Shown: positions 33,810-46,423, counted from the first letter of the stretch. The stretch is 64,000 nt of DNA from Myrmaecium sp. VS I D KN 1 (GCA_019775845.1 JADQAV010000024.1:186001-250000), one strand, 5' to 3'. The notes: generated from the sequence alone by a model not told the origin. Program-made: numbers and translations.

Positions 33810-35904
33810 ATGAGCGTCGACGATAACAATGACGGTCGAAAAGGGGAGGAGCCTGATGCTCCCTCTGGAACGGAGCACGAAACCCTCAAATATCATCTCC
33901 TTGGCCCATCCTTGACGAAGTCCGGGCAGACTGGCGTCGACCAGAAGAAGGTAAGCAGTACATGGCCTGGACGTGGCCAATCTCTTCAGCTGACCCTTTA
34001 CTAGGTCTCGGAAACCATCTACAATGCCTCCAAGGGCTCCAAGTTCTTCAACCATGAGTTGAACAAAGACCGCGACCTTACCGAGAAGATCGGGCGCATC
34101 CTCGCCCAGAAACAGAAGTTGGATCGCTTGGATCTCTCAGCGGATCTGAGGAGAGCGGATAGTCTCATTGCGGAGTTGGAGCTGGGACGGGATCTCACTC
34201 AGACGGTTATACACATAGATTGGTATCTAGAACCTCTCCAGGCCGGCAGATGGACCCATATTGACTGTTGACACCTCGTCTAGCGATGCCTTCTATGCGG
34301 CAGTCGAGGAGCTTGATAGGCCAGAATTGAAAAATGTGCCGTTCGCGGTTGGAGTAGGAGTCCTGACGACATGCAACTATCATGCTCGAAAGTTCGGATG
34401 CCGGAGTGGCATGGCCGGCTTTGTAGCTAAGCAACTGTGCCCCGACCTTATCTGTCTTCCGATGAACTTTGAGAAATATACTGCCAAAGCCGAGGAGGTT
34501 CGCGCGGTGCTTGCAGAGTACGATCCCAACTTCGAGAGTGCCAGTGTGGATGAAGCCTATCTCAACATCACCGAGTATTGCAAGGCCCGCGATATGTCTC
34601 CGGAAGATGTTGTAGCACAACTGAGAACGGAAGTGCATGAACGGACACGCGTAACAGTGTCAGCTGGAATTGCTGCAAACGCCAAACTCGCTAAAATCTG
34701 CTCGAACATCAACAAACCAAATGGGCAGTATCTTCTTCCGTCAGATAGGGATTCGATCATGCGGTTCATGCGCGATCTGCCAACCCGGAAAGTGAACGGA
34801 ATAGGTCGAGTCTTCGAGCGCGAACTGGCCGCCATTGGCATCAACACCGTTGGAGATATCTACGAGCATCGCGCCCTACTTCCCCGCCTGTTCGGAGAGA
34901 AAGCATCGACGTTCCTTCTACAGTGCTACCTAGGACTCGGACGCACGAAGATCCAGCCCCCAGATGAATCCGAAAGGAAGAGCGTGGGAACAGAAACGAC
35001 GTTTCGGGACCTGGGCGGGAAAGCTGAACTGCGGCAGAAGTTGATGGAGGTGGCCGAGGAGCTGGAGAAAGATCTGGAGCGCACCAAATACAAAGGTAGG
35101 ACTTTGGTATTGAAGGTGAAGCTGCATACATACGAAGTCCTGACCAGGCAAACGTCGCCGCCCATGGCTGTGAACAAGAAAGATCAACTGTACAAGTATG
35201 CTCTCCCCATGCTGGCCAAACTCGAAAAGGAGATTCCGGGCTTGAAGCTGCGGCTCATGGGTCTTCGCGTCACTCAACTGGTCAGCACCAAGCCCATCGG
35301 CATCGACTTCTTCGGCCTCAACAAGCGGACGGCCTCGAGCACCAGCGGCGAAGCGCGCGCGCCCAAGAGCGAGGAAGACGCGGGCACATGGCAAACATGG
35401 CCTGAGTCGGAGTTTGAAGAGGCGGCGCGGCGAGAACGACAGGCGGAGATGAATGAACTGGAGGCTCTGAGCCAGGAGCAGGAGGAAAGCAAGGTAGAAG
35501 AGAAAGGATTGTTAGAGTCGAACCCGCCTTCGAAATCGGCAACTCCCGTAACCCCAGAGATCGCACCGCTTCCACCCTCGGCGACGACAGCGAAACCGTC
35601 TGGCCCTTTACACGAAGCGCAAGATTACTGGGACTGTCCTATTTGCGCCCGCCCGCAGCCCGCTGACGATGGGGCCTTCAATTCCCACATCGACTCTTGC
35701 CTCTCCCGGCAGACGATCAAGGAGGTCGTGAAGGACATCTCGTTATCGTCGTCGTCTGCTCCTCCCGCCCCAACGGTCAAGAGCAACAACCCCAGCGTTC
35801 GCGAGAGCAGTCGCAAGAGAAAAGTGGGCGGGAATCACAACGGTCATCGCGATGATGGTGATGCGAAGAGGAGGATGTTCTTCCTCCCGGCGGCGAAGAA
35901 GTGA
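33810..35904 (+). CDS. POLK: DNA polymerase kappa (Y-family translesion polymerase)
   Basis: DinB-type polymerase that bypasses DNA lesions in the nucleus. Exons are 33810-33950, 34005-34222 and 34284-35904, giving 659 aa. The kappa-specific N-clasp (ETIYNASKGSKFFNHE) precedes the palm. Catalytic carboxylates are in HIDCDAFYAAVE (D119, D121) and SVDEAY (D209, E210); the CNYHARKFG finger and the ANAKLAKICSNINKPNG segment are family hallmarks, followed by the little-finger domain. The C-terminal tail is about 200 residues and contains a UBZ-type zinc finger (CPIC...HIDSC, about 571-592) for ubiquitinated PCNA. No canonical PCNA-interacting box is evident; the extreme C-terminus has RRMFFLP, a possible degenerate form. 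Intron 2 falls inside the catalytic HIDCD motif. Confidence 0.95.
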
Positions 35905-38047
35905 CGATGCAGCATATCCTTTCTACGGCTTACGCATACGCAAAACTTCTTCATATCCATCCGGTCTTCCGGACTTCTTCCTTTTCGTACGGCTTCCGAC
36001 ATCGCGACCTATGGTCGCAATGTCAGACCTCTGGCGCAGGCACATGTAGAACGGTAAATGAACTCCTCGGTAAAGCAATTTCATTCCTATTGTCCACTTC
36101 CTATTGTCGCACCTTTCACGCCACCTCATCTCTGTTTTCTCTCCGTTTGCCAACAACTTAAACTCCCCCCACTCCCACCCGAGCGATATCGGAACCACCC
36201 GGTCGGCGGTTTACTATTGTGCTCCCGGGTGAATAGGCGGTGTGGATGTCAAACACCTACATACCCATTCAACCTCCCCCGACCGAAGTCCGATGTTGTA
36301 CAGAGTCCGGATCTACGGTGCCCGATTAGGAAACTCCTCCTGCGTCTGTCGATGTGGTTTGGTTTGCTTAGGTGCTTTTGATCCCGCGTCCGGTTGATGT
36401 ATATCTTGGTCTGCCGATAGACGGTTGTCCTCGTTTTCTAGTCTTGCTGCTTCTTCTCCTTCTCCTTCTTCATCTTCATCTCTTTTCATCCTTCTTACTC
36501 TGCTCTCGCTGTCTACTTCTGCATCTATGTCTCTCGAAGTCCCGTTGCAGCAAGCCGTTAACGACTACCGTCCGATCCTGCCTTGCTCCATATCCGACTT
36601 CAGTCCACATCCATTCCGGACAGTACGATCCTCGTCTAGTATCCGCCTTGCGATGCATATCATATGGACGGATAGACGGATCGTCCTCGCTCCAATATCC
36701 AACCCGTAGGATAACGAAACCTCAAGAGAACCACATGATCACGCTTTGTCGCCATCCATAATAACCCATCTGATCTGCTTCAGCAGCTCTTACTAGCAAC
36801 TCTGCATCCGCTCCACGCGCGCGATCTCGACGCGCACCCTGCCGTTTGAAGTACACATCCCGGATCCTCCCTCCCCCCCTTGCCCTTGCCTTCGAGAGGA
36901 ACGGGGAAACTCCCTGATAATCCATACCAAAACCAGAATCGGCAATCGTTTCCCTTCCATCCGATCCAGCCGCTCGGTCTTATGAAATCGATTCAACGAT
37001 CTTCACAGGAGAGGGGAGGGGAGGGGAGCTAGCTGGATGACCGATCCATCCTCGCCATCTCAAGATCATGGCGTTGCGTCTCCGACGAGAGAGCCAAACC
37101 CGTCCCGTGGTATGGTTGCCTAGTAGGCAGCACCCATAGGCTGGCCGGACCTCTCAATATTAGACCTCCTCGTCAGTTGAAAGAAGACAATGAGCGTGCT
37201 TTCCATCCAGCTTTCATTCGTAGCCATCATCGCCATCAGCCGCCCTCGCAAAACGCTCCTACTACCCGTCCAACCATCCATTGGTGGGTGGGGTTCACAC
37301 GCGTCACGTAGGAATTCTTCCGAAGACAAGAGACGCAACAGGAACACAGAGCAGGCAAACATGGTACAAAGCAACACATATTTCTCATTACTATACTACA
37401 GCCGCCGTCTCCGAGCCAATATATCAGACCCGTTTGGAGTCGGTCGGAAAGAAAAGGAAATTCCGGACCTCTCCATCTATCCCATCGAGCAACCGCGTCT
37501 CCTCCTCCTGCGCAATCCGCCGTTCCGGAAGAGACGCCAGTCTAGTCTAGCGCCGTCTAACCTTTTTTCTTTCCCACCACCAGTCTAATGAAAGGAGACA
37601 GACAAAAAGGAAAGGAACGGAAAGGGAAAAGATGAGATGAGCAAGCCATGCTCGATGCTTTTTCTGACAAAGGAGAGAAAGACAAGCAAGAAAGGATGGA
37701 TGATGATGATGGATGATGGAGGACACAAGAACCTCTGAGATCGAAGAAAGCGCCACCGTTCCGGAGAATAAAAGGAGTACATCGGTGTCATTATGCGCTT
37801 CGACAGAAAGGAAAAAAGAAAGAAGAAAGGAGATAGTACAATAGGGTTCGTCCGTCATCTCATCATATCAATCGTCGGCATTACCGCCACCAGGAATAAG
37901 TCGATTGTGTCGGTCCGCCTATTCTTCGAGAGGGCAGAAAAGAGGGAAAGCCGTGTGTGTGGTCTATATAGTGCCATCAAGGTGCATCTCTTGCTCGCTC
38001 GCTCGCTCGCCCAGAGGATATAATGCCGATGGTCGTCCGGCGTTTGA
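35905..38047. other. 2.1-kb convergent intergenic region
   Basis: This lies between POLK (+) and the P450 gene (-). It holds CT-rich stretches (36430-36520), a GA-rich run near 37010-37030 and purine-rich DNA around 37600-37850. A 129-codon frame at 36372-36761 is Leu/Ser/Pro-rich because of the CT-rich DNA. Nothing gene-like is supported. Confidence 0.5.
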
Positions 38048-39688
38048 CTACAAGGTGGCGGAGGCCGCGACCGCACTGGTCAAGCGCACCTTCGTGCCGT
38101 TGAAGTTGGAGCAGGTGATCGCGAGGTCCTCCTTCCAGTCCGCATCCGAGGCCGATTCGATCTTGCTGAACAGCTGTAGTAAACGGATGATGGTGTACGC
38201 GGCCTCCGTCATGGCGAGTGACTGGCCGGGGCAGATGCGCGGACCGCCGAGGAAGGGGATGAAGCCCCAGCCCGGGCGCAGCGTCTCCCAGCGTTCGGGC
38301 TTGAACTCCGAGGCGTCGGGACCGTAGATGTCGGGTCGTCGGTGGAGAGCGTATAAATTAGTCACGACTTGTGTACCCTTCGACACCAGGATGGGCGCTT
38401 TGCCGCTCGTTCCGCCGCCGGTGGGCAGGATGGTGTCCCGGACAGCCGTCCGGGTATTGACTGGGACGACGGAGTGTAGACGCAAGGCTGTTTTGAACCA
38501 AGAGTCAGTAAGTTGCGCTTTGCTCTGTGGTTGGATGGGGTTATACTTACACTCTTTCAGTAGCCACTCGATATACTTGAGGGATTTCACCTCTGCGAAG
38601 GTCGGCTGCTTGCCGTCCAGCCAAGCAATTTCGGCACGAGCTCGTTCGGCGATGTCGGCACGCTTGGAAAGTACTAGGAAGGTGTTCGACAGCAAGGCTG
38701 CCGTTGTGTCCCGAGCTGCGAGCAACAAGCTGAGCAGCTCGGAGCGCACGCGGCCCCGGTCGTCCGTTTCCTTCGCTATGTCCCTTAAGAAGTTATATGG
38801 GACGCCTTTCTCGTCCGAGCCATCATCGCGAGAAGCGAACGCGAGGTCGACAAACTCGTTGACGTAATCATGGACGGTTCGAACGGCTTCCTTGAGCTTT
38901 TTCTGCCCTTTGTACTGGCTTAGAGGATATAACTGGAGGTTGGTGAAGACCTCCAGCTTAGCAGTCTCATACGCCGAGCCGAATTTACCCGCTTCGCTAT
39001 CCTTGTCGCCGCCCAAGCTGTGGACGGACTTGCCGAAGAAGATTTCGGTGGCTGTGTCCATCGCGAGCTGGAAGAAGTAGCCCTGGATGTCGACCACGGT
39101 GACGCCGTCTTTCGGCAGGAGTTCGTAGAGCTTCTGGATGTGAGGCTCGTACATGGTGACATCGAGAGTCTGACTCTTCTTGAAGGCTGTCCTCAGGAGG
39201 CTCCGGGAGTGGCTCCATTCGCCGCCGTTGAGGGTGAAGATACCATTGCCGAGCAGCGGGCGGAAGGTCTCGGTGCGAAGGTTTCCCAGCTCCCAGTCAT
39301 GGAACCGGGTCGCGAAGACGGCCTTGAGGTTCTCCGGGTCGATGGTCTGGATCATGTGGCTGCCGCAGGTGCTGACGGCCCAGGTCGGTCCGTACTTGTC
39401 AAATCGCTCGCTGCTGTGGTCGAGGTAGCAACGCTTCAAGCTGGCCGCGACATTGGCGGCAACGAAGTCGTAGCCGAGCATCAGGGGGTTTGTCGGACAG
39501 CGAGCGACGAGGCGCTCGCACTTTCCGTCGCACTCACTGAGCAAAGCGGCCCGACGTTGACGGCCAGCGAGGTATCGGGTGCCCAGACGGAGGATGGCGT
39601 ACAGGACGAGCACGCTGAGGGCAGCCTTGACGAGGCGGTTGGTGCCGACCGCGGCGGCAGACTCCATGAGAGTGTAGACGACGGCCAT
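38048..39688 (-). CDS. Cytochrome P450, CYP52-like
   Basis: Membrane-anchored microsomal monooxygenase. Exons are 38551-39688 and 38048-38487, giving 525 aa. An N-terminal membrane helix (about residues 20-40) is followed by P450 landmarks: I-helix LLAARDTTAALLS, K-helix KESLRLHSVVPVNTR (restored only after splicing), PERF-type FKPERW, and the heme loop FLGGPRICPGQ with Cys465. The combination, including the early GNGIFTLNGGEWSHSR, resembles the CYP52/CYP539 clan of alkane and fatty-acid omega-hydroxylases; the substrate is inferred. The 63-nt intron (38488-38550) is a multiple of three and lacks stops, so unspliced RNA reads through and inserts 21 residues within the K-helix. The start is the ATG at 39688. 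Confidence 0.94.
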   Translation of the reverse strand: MAVVYTLMESAAAVGTNRLVKAALSVLVLYAILRLGTRYLAGRQRRAALLSECDGKCERLVARCPTNPLMLGYDFVAANVAASLKRCYLDHSSERFDKYGPTWAVSTCGSHMIQTIDPENLKAVFATRFHDWELGNLRTETFRPLLGNGIFTLNGGEWSHSRSLLRTAFKKSQTLDVTMYEPHIQKLYELLPKDGVTVVDIQGYFFQLAMDTATEIFFGKSVHSLGGDKDSEAGKFGSAYETAKLEVFTNLQLYPLSQYKGQKKLKEAVRTVHDYVNEFVDLAFASRDDGSDEKGVPYNFLRDIAKETDDRGRVRSELLSLLLAARDTTAALLSNTFLVLSKRADIAERARAEIAWLDGKQPTFAEVKSLKYIEWLLKECKYNPIQPQSKAQLTDSWFKTALRLHSVVPVNTRTAVRDTILPTGGGTSGKAPILVSKGTQVVTNLYALHRRPDIYGPDASEFKPERWETLRPGWGFIPFLGGPRICPGQSLAMTEAAYTIIRLLQLFSKIESASDADWKEDLAITCSNFNGTKVRLTSAVAASATL

Positions 39689-40166
39689 GGTGTCGAGTAA
39701 GTATGTCCGTGGACGTGGCGACAATGGCTGGCTGCTTCTTGTCGGGTGGTGGTTGCTGTCCGTCGGATGTGCACGAGGGAGGGAAGAAGAATATCCTTGA
39801 CTGTCGAGGTGGTGGGTGGGCGTGGCGTGCGTGCGTGCGTATATCGAGAGAGGTGTGGAGGAGACGGAGGTGTGGAAGAGAAGGGATCCAATTTATATAC
39901 GCGGAGAGCAGGTTTCCGTGGGGACGAAGCGACGCCAACCTCGCCTGGTCGAGTGAAGGATATTCGTTCTGTGGGAGGTGCAGGGCGTGGTCCAGCTTGT
40001 GAGCGTGCTTGACTGAACCGAGAACTAGCAGACATCAGGGTGACTGCCCGTTCTGATTCAGTCGCGACGCTCGTGTATGCAGGGACTACTGCCTAGCAGA
40101 GCGAGGGTCAGAGAACCGGTTGGTCGGCCATGGAAAAGGTGAGAAAGTATATACTAGTAAGAACTA

Positions 40167-40169
<3 letters not shown>

Positions 40170-40199
<30 letters not shown>
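40170..40199 (+). repeat. (TA)15 microsatellite
   Basis: Fifteen uninterrupted TA units lie about 480 bp upstream of the P450 start codon. Confidence 0.95.
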
Positions 40200-40201
<2 letters not shown>

Positions 40202-40934
40202 CCGATAGTTGGATTGGAATGTTGATCGGGAGAGAGAGAGCACACAGCGGTCGAAGCAACTCGCTTTATACCTCTGATCTCTCGCTTAAACAGACATGCA
40301 CGAATCTGTAACCTCGCTCTTGATGTTCGTATAATACAGTATGTTTGTTCTGTTCCTTTGAATGACTATCTGTGCATGCTCAGAGAGAACGTAGTCGCCT
40401 AGTCCCATTGGTAACAAAGTAAATCACAGTATAATGCGAGGGAGTGTAACAAAGAAACGTTCCAACTGCTCTTCACAGATCTAAACATGGCTATTAGCGG
40501 CTGACGGACCTCGTGGAGGTAACGGTTGTTGTGAACAATGACAGCCTTTCACATCTGACCGTGAATGATTGACTGTAACATCGCAGCCATAACAGTCGCA
40601 GTGACAACAACAGCAATAGCAACAAGAGAGCCCCAATTTGGGAACCACACGCACTCAAGCGTCGCAACCCCGAGAACAAAGCACACCGAGCCTTACAATG
40701 TCACCTTTCAGTCACCGTTAACAGTCCATCTTGAACTGAACAGGTGGGCGCAGCCGCCAAAGCGACCCCACCGCTTTCAGTCGAATGTTAAATATACATA
40801 CTAACCATATTACTAAATTAGGAAGTAAATTAGCAGCGTAGCAGCCACAATGCACATGCAATGCAATGCACGCAATGCATGCCCTTGTCAGCCCAGCCCA
40901 GCCACTGTCACCGCAGCCGCAGCCGCCGCCGCCG

Positions 40935-41018
40935 TCGAGTCCGATGGCTGTTCCTCGAGTCCGACGGTGTTCTCGAGTCCGATGGTCTCCTCGAGTCCTG
41001 CCCTGCCCTGCCCTGCCC
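40935..41018 (+). repeat. TCGAGTCCGATGG minisatellite and CCTGC repeat
   Basis: Four imperfect copies of TCGAGTCC(GAYGG) start at 40935, 40955, 40973 and 40991, 18-20 bp apart, followed directly by four CCTGC units. No coding role is apparent. Confidence 0.8.
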
Positions 41019-42095
41019 GTGTTCCTGGATCGCGTGTGGTAATGTCGTGTCGGGTTCGGCCGAGCTGACATCCGTTTTTGGAGCGTTTTGGGGGTGCAGT
41101 GGGGGGTGGGAGGATGTGCGACGTGCCATCCGGCTGGGAAAGACCGTAAATAGATACCTTTCGAGGGTTGGAAGCGTGATGGTGTTACACAGATCGGACG
41201 GACTTGTGTGGTATACGTCATTGCGCGTGGGAAAGACATAGAGTGCTACGGAGGGGAAGGAATACGAGAGAGAGATATAATATGTAGAGACAGAAGGAGG
41301 CAGAGAAGAGGTAAGTAGCAATATTCGACCTCCTAGAAAGACAAAATAAAGGGACGAAGGGGAAGGTTGTGAGAAGACAAACATTTCTTCCGAATATACA
41401 CTGAATTCGTACTCGAGAACTGGCAAAATGAAATAGAAGAAGTATATAATATTCGCGAAGCAAATGAAACCAGTATATATAATAGAATATTCTCACACAA
41501 AGAAAAGCTAGAAAGAAATAAAAAGAATTGAGTAGAATTGAATAAAAATAAAAAGTAAACGTCAGTCCTACCGGCGCCGTATATTGATTAATTTTTTCAA
41601 AAAAAAGAGAAGATATTATGAAAAGCGCGAAAAGAAGCCGTGTATCAGAGCAGCAGGCACAGTAATCCTTAACATGGTAATCACTGAAGAAACTCGAAGT
41701 TTTGAAAAAGGTATCCTCGAAGATCCATATGCAAACAAACCGAACGATCAAACCCCGGAAACGCCACACCCCATTGTCCCACGCCGCCACTCCCGGCACC
41801 CTGCAGACGCCGGGACGAATCGCCGTCAGCCTCCCGCGTCCAGGGAGAACGAAAGGCCGCAAAGAAGAAGAAAAAGGAGAAAAGAAAGAAAAAGAAAAGA
41901 AGAATGTACACCAACAACGAACCGCCGTAATCCCACAACTAAAAAAGAACAGGAAAATGAAAACAAGCAAGAACAGACAAAAACAGACACCAAAGAAAAG
42001 AAAGTCAATGCAAAACAACAACAATAAGTAGAAGGGAAACCATCTCAGCCATCTGCGAACCAAAAACCTCGTCCAGCCCTTCACCACTTATTCAC

Positions 42096-45000
42096 TCACT
42101 CCAACACATGCCCCTGACTCCTCAACCTTCGACTCTTCCGCGTCTCCGCCGCTCCCGGCGCCGACACAACACCAAGCCCAGCCGCAGCACCACCCACACT
42201 CTTCGAAAAATCCGCCATGACACCCACATTCTCCCGATCCGCCGGGCTCAACGCCGCCACCGTCATGCGGGCCTTCTTCTTCATCGGCAACTTGCTCTCC
42301 GATCCAACCGCCGCCGTCGCGCCGCCGGTGCCACCGCCGCTACCCGTGTTCTGCCGCTTGAGCGGGGGCTGCATGGCCTCGACGGTGCTGGTGCTGCTAT
42401 CGGTGACCGGGGGGTAGGGGCCCAGGGCGTTGACGTCGAGTTCGCGGAGACCGGGGGTGCTGCTGGTGCTTGTGGAGGAAGAATGGGTGTTAGCTTGGCT
42501 GTGGGAGGACAAGGAAGAAGGGTCGGGGACGTCGGCGAACACCATGCCCTTGGAGGGACTGCGGTTGCGGGTCGCCGCAGGAGCGGGAGCGGGAGCTTCC
42601 CGCTCTCGCGGTTCGCCAACTTGCTCCACCGTCTCGTCTCCTTCCTCGCCGTCTTCCATCTTCGAGTCAGGCTGCTCGTGCTTGACGTCTGGGGTGGGCG
42701 AGGGGCCGCGGCCACCGCGCAGGCGAGCGAGGAGCTTCTCGTGCGGCTCGGTGCGGGGCAGCGTGGACGGGATGGGGTATTGCACCCGCTGGGGCGTTTG
42801 GCCGGTGGGCGTGTACTCGGCGAGCGCGCTGGCTTCGATGCGGGCGCGGAGATCGGCGAGCGGGCCGCGGAGTTCGGCGCCGGGAGCCAGCTGAGGCAAC
42901 GTGGCGCGGAGGGCGTCCGCTTGCGATTCTACGTCCGTCCCGAGACCTTGGACGCGGGAGAAGGAGGTCTGGAAGTGTTCGGCGATGCTGGTGTAGGAGG
43001 ATTGCACCGTTTGACCCAGCTGGGCGAGTGAGTTCGTGTGTGCGGTATGGTGGACATTGTTCTGTTCGCGGACGCGAACGACGATGTCGTCGAGCGACTG
43101 GAGTTGGGTGTCCATGTGCGACTTCTGAGCCTCGACGATGGCCATCGTACTGTCGTGAACTGAGGTGGTGGTTTGGCGAAGGGATGTCGCCTGCTCGTGT
43201 GCGTTCTATCAACCAGTTAGATATGCCTTAATTCCGGAGAGTGTTTCGATTACTTACCGCATAGTCCGTCTTAATCTTGGCCTTGATGCTTTCGCGAGAA
43301 TCCACGACCTTGTTGATGAGCTCCTTCGACCTGCTCGACCATACATCCATGCCTTCATTGTAGGCTTCGCGCCTAGAAGAATAGGTAGCGTTTGTACTCT
43401 CGATTTCGCGGCTCACGCCAGTTAACTGCGCGTCCATTCTGGCTTCCTGCTGCTCTGCGGAATCGGTGATCAGGGCAGTCATCTTGGTGAGCAGGTCTCG
43501 CCGTTCCTCAGCAGCCTTTCTCTTCTCTTCATTTATGACCTCCTTGAGCTTTGTCTGGGTGGCGCGGTTAGCGGCCAACAAGGCCTCATCGGCTTCGGCA
43601 AGCTGCTGCCTCAGACGGTCCGACTCGACTTGTTGCTCATGGATACGGTGGACGAGCTCTTCGAAGACACCCTTGAACTCGCGACCGAGGCCAACGAACG
43701 CTTTGTTGAGCTGCTCATCGAACTCTTCCAGCTCCGTGATGATGCCAGCCGAGATCTTCTGCGCCGCTGCAGATAGATCGTCCAGGCCAGCGCCGAGCTT
43801 TTGCTTCACATCTTCCCGGAGCGTCTTGATCTCCTCCAGGACATCGTTGAGATCGTCCCGGGATTTGGCGTTCTGCTCGTTCACCTCCTTCCGGGAAACC
43901 TCGAAGGAATCGGCCTTCTCCTGCAAGAAGGACCGGGAAGCCCCCAGCTGCTGGAGCTCATCCTCGATAAACGTCTTCATCTTCGAGGAGAGGACATTCA
44001 TCAGTTTCTCTTGGGTACCAGCAAGCCCGCCAATACGCTCCTCGACCATACGCGTGATGTCAGAAACCTGCGTCTGGGAAGAGTGCCAGTTCTGTCGGTT
44101 CAGGGATTGCAGATCGGATCGCCTGCGAAGCTTCGAGTGCAGACCAGAAATGTCCGAGGTCGTTTTCCCAAGGGTCGAAATCATGTCCTGACCCAGGTAG
44201 GCAAGTTTCTCTTCCGTAGCCTGATGGGCTTTCCGGAGCATGGCTTCCTCCTCAAGATTCTGCCGGGTGTGGGACAAGACGACCTCAGTCTTTTCGAGCA
44301 GACTCTTGGTACCGTCCAACATAAGTTTAGTTGCCTCGTTATCCTTCTTCAAACTGTTGAAGTTGGTTGTGAGGGAGAAGAGTTCCTGGACCTTGTTACG
44401 AAGGTTCACCTCCATCGTCTCAATCTTGTCCCGCTGCTCTTCACTGAGGATTCTCCTCGATTCGCTTTCGGTAGTGATTTCTTCCCATGTCTCCTGGGTC
44501 AGGTAAACACCGTTGCGCTGCCGGGTCGCGATCAATTCGCTTTTCAGCTTCTCGATCTCTGCGGTAAACTCTCTGAGCAAGGTCTTCTTGGAGACCATCT
44601 GATTGACTTGAGGCTTGTTTCGGATATTCTTAGCGCGGAAGGCGTAGTCCAGGGTGGAAATTGTCTCTTCTAGATTGCTTTTCGCAGGAGACAGTGTGGC
44701 AATAATGCACGTCTTCGTTCTGCCACCGAGGGAATCTTGGAGAAGACGCGTGAGTTTCGACTCTCGATACGGGATGTGAGAGCTCTTGTCCACTAGAGCG
44801 TTTATGACACGTCCAAGAGTGAGCAAACTCTTGTTGATCAAGCCGGCCTCAGTTGCGCGCTTGTTTTCCGCTCCACTCCGCTGGATGTTTTCGCTACCAG
44901 CCAAATCAACCAGATTCAGCTTTCCGGCAGATACAAAGTCTTCGCCGGTATCCGAGGTGCGTTTCATGTATACTGTGATTGTGAAAACAGTGTGACTTCG

Positions 45001-45937
45001 AGAACTGAGATCGTTGCACTTTGTAGCCGCAACCTGTCGCTTATGGCTTCCTTCGCGCAGAAGTTGAATTCCCTTGGATGCAGACTTGATGTGAGATTCT
45101 TCCATGCCTTGGACTACCGTCGAGCTATGCCCTTTTTTGCTGTTGTCATCGTAAATCTTCAGTTTCACGCTGTCGTCCGGCGAAAGCAAATCCCGCAGCT
45201 CTTCGTTATACAATTCTATGAATGAACATTTGACAGAGTTCTCGGCTTCGTCGCCTTCAAGTTTCGCAAAAAGTGAGTGCAGAACACGGGGTATAATTCC
45301 TGCCGCATCTGGCAGAGGAAGAATGTCGGTGATATCTCCCGACATGGTGTATGTTTTGCCAGTACCAGTCTGGCCATAGGCAAAAATCGTACAGTTGAAG
45401 CCATTGAGGACCTGCAGTCCTATTAATATCACTGCGGTCCAACAGCACTGAATTTTATGAACTTACTTCGTCCAGAATAGGAGCAACGACCTCATCGAAG
45501 ATCATACCCTGGTCTGCAGCTGGGGAAAAGACCTTGTCAAAGTTATAGGTCTTGTTGCTGAGCGCGCTCGGTCCCATGGAAAGCTCGACAGTGTTGCCCT
45601 TGATTCCGTTTGTGGACACAACAACGCCGCTATTCTCACGGACTTCCCGATCATTACGACCTCTGCAGCGCACTACGACGTTGATATTTGTTTCCTGGTC
45701 ATCGTAATCAAGCTTTCTTTTCGTGCCGGCGCGACTGGGAGCTCGACTGGGAGTAGGCGATCGCATTTTTGAATGAGTTGTCGCGACAGAAACGACCGAT
45801 TCCGCTGGAGACGCCCGTCCGTTAGAAGGGTAGGGAGCCGCAGAGGCTGCACGAGATTGCGCAGGACGCGTGCTTGGTGGGCGCATTGATGTAGACGTTG
45901 TCTTCTTGGGCGGACCAGGCCGCGGTATTCCCGCCAT
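42096..45937 (-). CDS. bimC: Kinesin-5 mitotic motor (BimC/Eg5/Cin8)
   Basis: Plus-end motor that crosslinks and slides antiparallel microtubules to separate spindle poles. Exons are 45467-45937, 43258-45411 and 42096-43205, giving 1,244 aa, near the size of Aspergillus BimC. After a Ser/Pro-rich 75-residue tail comes the motor: P-loop GQTGTGKT (about 170-177), switch I NDLSSRSH (about 290) and switch II DLAGSE (about 327). A long broken coiled coil (about 460-950) provides the tetramer stalk. The BimC box PTGQTPQRVQYPIPSTLPRT (about residues 1003-1022) carries the conserved Cdk1-type TP site. The tail ends with basic KSRRLR, a likely nuclear or microtubule-binding signal. The first intron splits the motor right before VLNGFNCTIFAYG; the correct acceptor is the CAG at 45414-45412, not the nearer TAG. 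Confidence 0.96.
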
Positions 45938-46423
45938 GTTTGCGAATATGTTTGGGGGAAGCGGGTATTGTGAAGCTGCTATGGATGTTAATAAAATGTT
46001 CCGTGTTTGATCTCGATGTTTACGTTCGGGGGCAGACCGTAAACACGCCAAGTAGGCCATCACGTGATGTGACGCCCTTTATCTCTTATCGCCATGGCCC
46101 TGATGCGGCCCGGCGGAGACATGCAGGTACCAACACTCTCTCAGAGCGAATGCAAGTTGGCTTTCTACCGCCTCGTCTCGGTTGACCTCCACATCTCGTC
46201 CGTTACATGCCAAAATGCGCTGAAGTTTGGTGTTCCAGCCGAATCCTATCTATATATGGGAGCGAACGATCGCCTTGCTCCTAAGTCCGCGTGGCTCGTC
46301 CGCGTGGGTTGAGCTTCCAGTCACCCCCGCACCTCACACCTCCGTAGCACCGTCTCTCACAACCCCGTAATAACCTGGATACTCGCTATACGCTGTGACC
46401 TCAGCTCTTCCGTTGATAGCAAG
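45938..46423. promoter_or_regulatory. Divergent promoter region, bimC/PHAF1-family gene
   Basis: Only 486 bp separate the two start codons, so the promoters are close or shared. No binding site is claimed. Confidence 0.5.

Larger units (their letters stand above)
39689..42095. other. 2.4-kb intergenic region upstream of the P450 gene
   Basis: This contains the P450 promoter side and the BimC 3' flank. Features are a (TA)15 microsatellite, a short minisatellite near 40935-41018, a CAN-rich stretch (40590-40630), and an AT-rich, purine-rich block at 41430-42030 that gives long but low-complexity open frames. No supported gene. Confidence 0.5.

Noticed and set aside
36372-36761. 129-codon Leu/Ser-rich frame downstream of POLK
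   Set aside because: Arises from CT-rich DNA; no signal of a real protein.
41218-42087. 289-codon Phe/Leu/Ser-rich minus-strand frame
   Set aside because: Lies in AG-rich DNA that gives Phe/Ser/Leu codons on the other strand; looks like a membrane protein only through composition.
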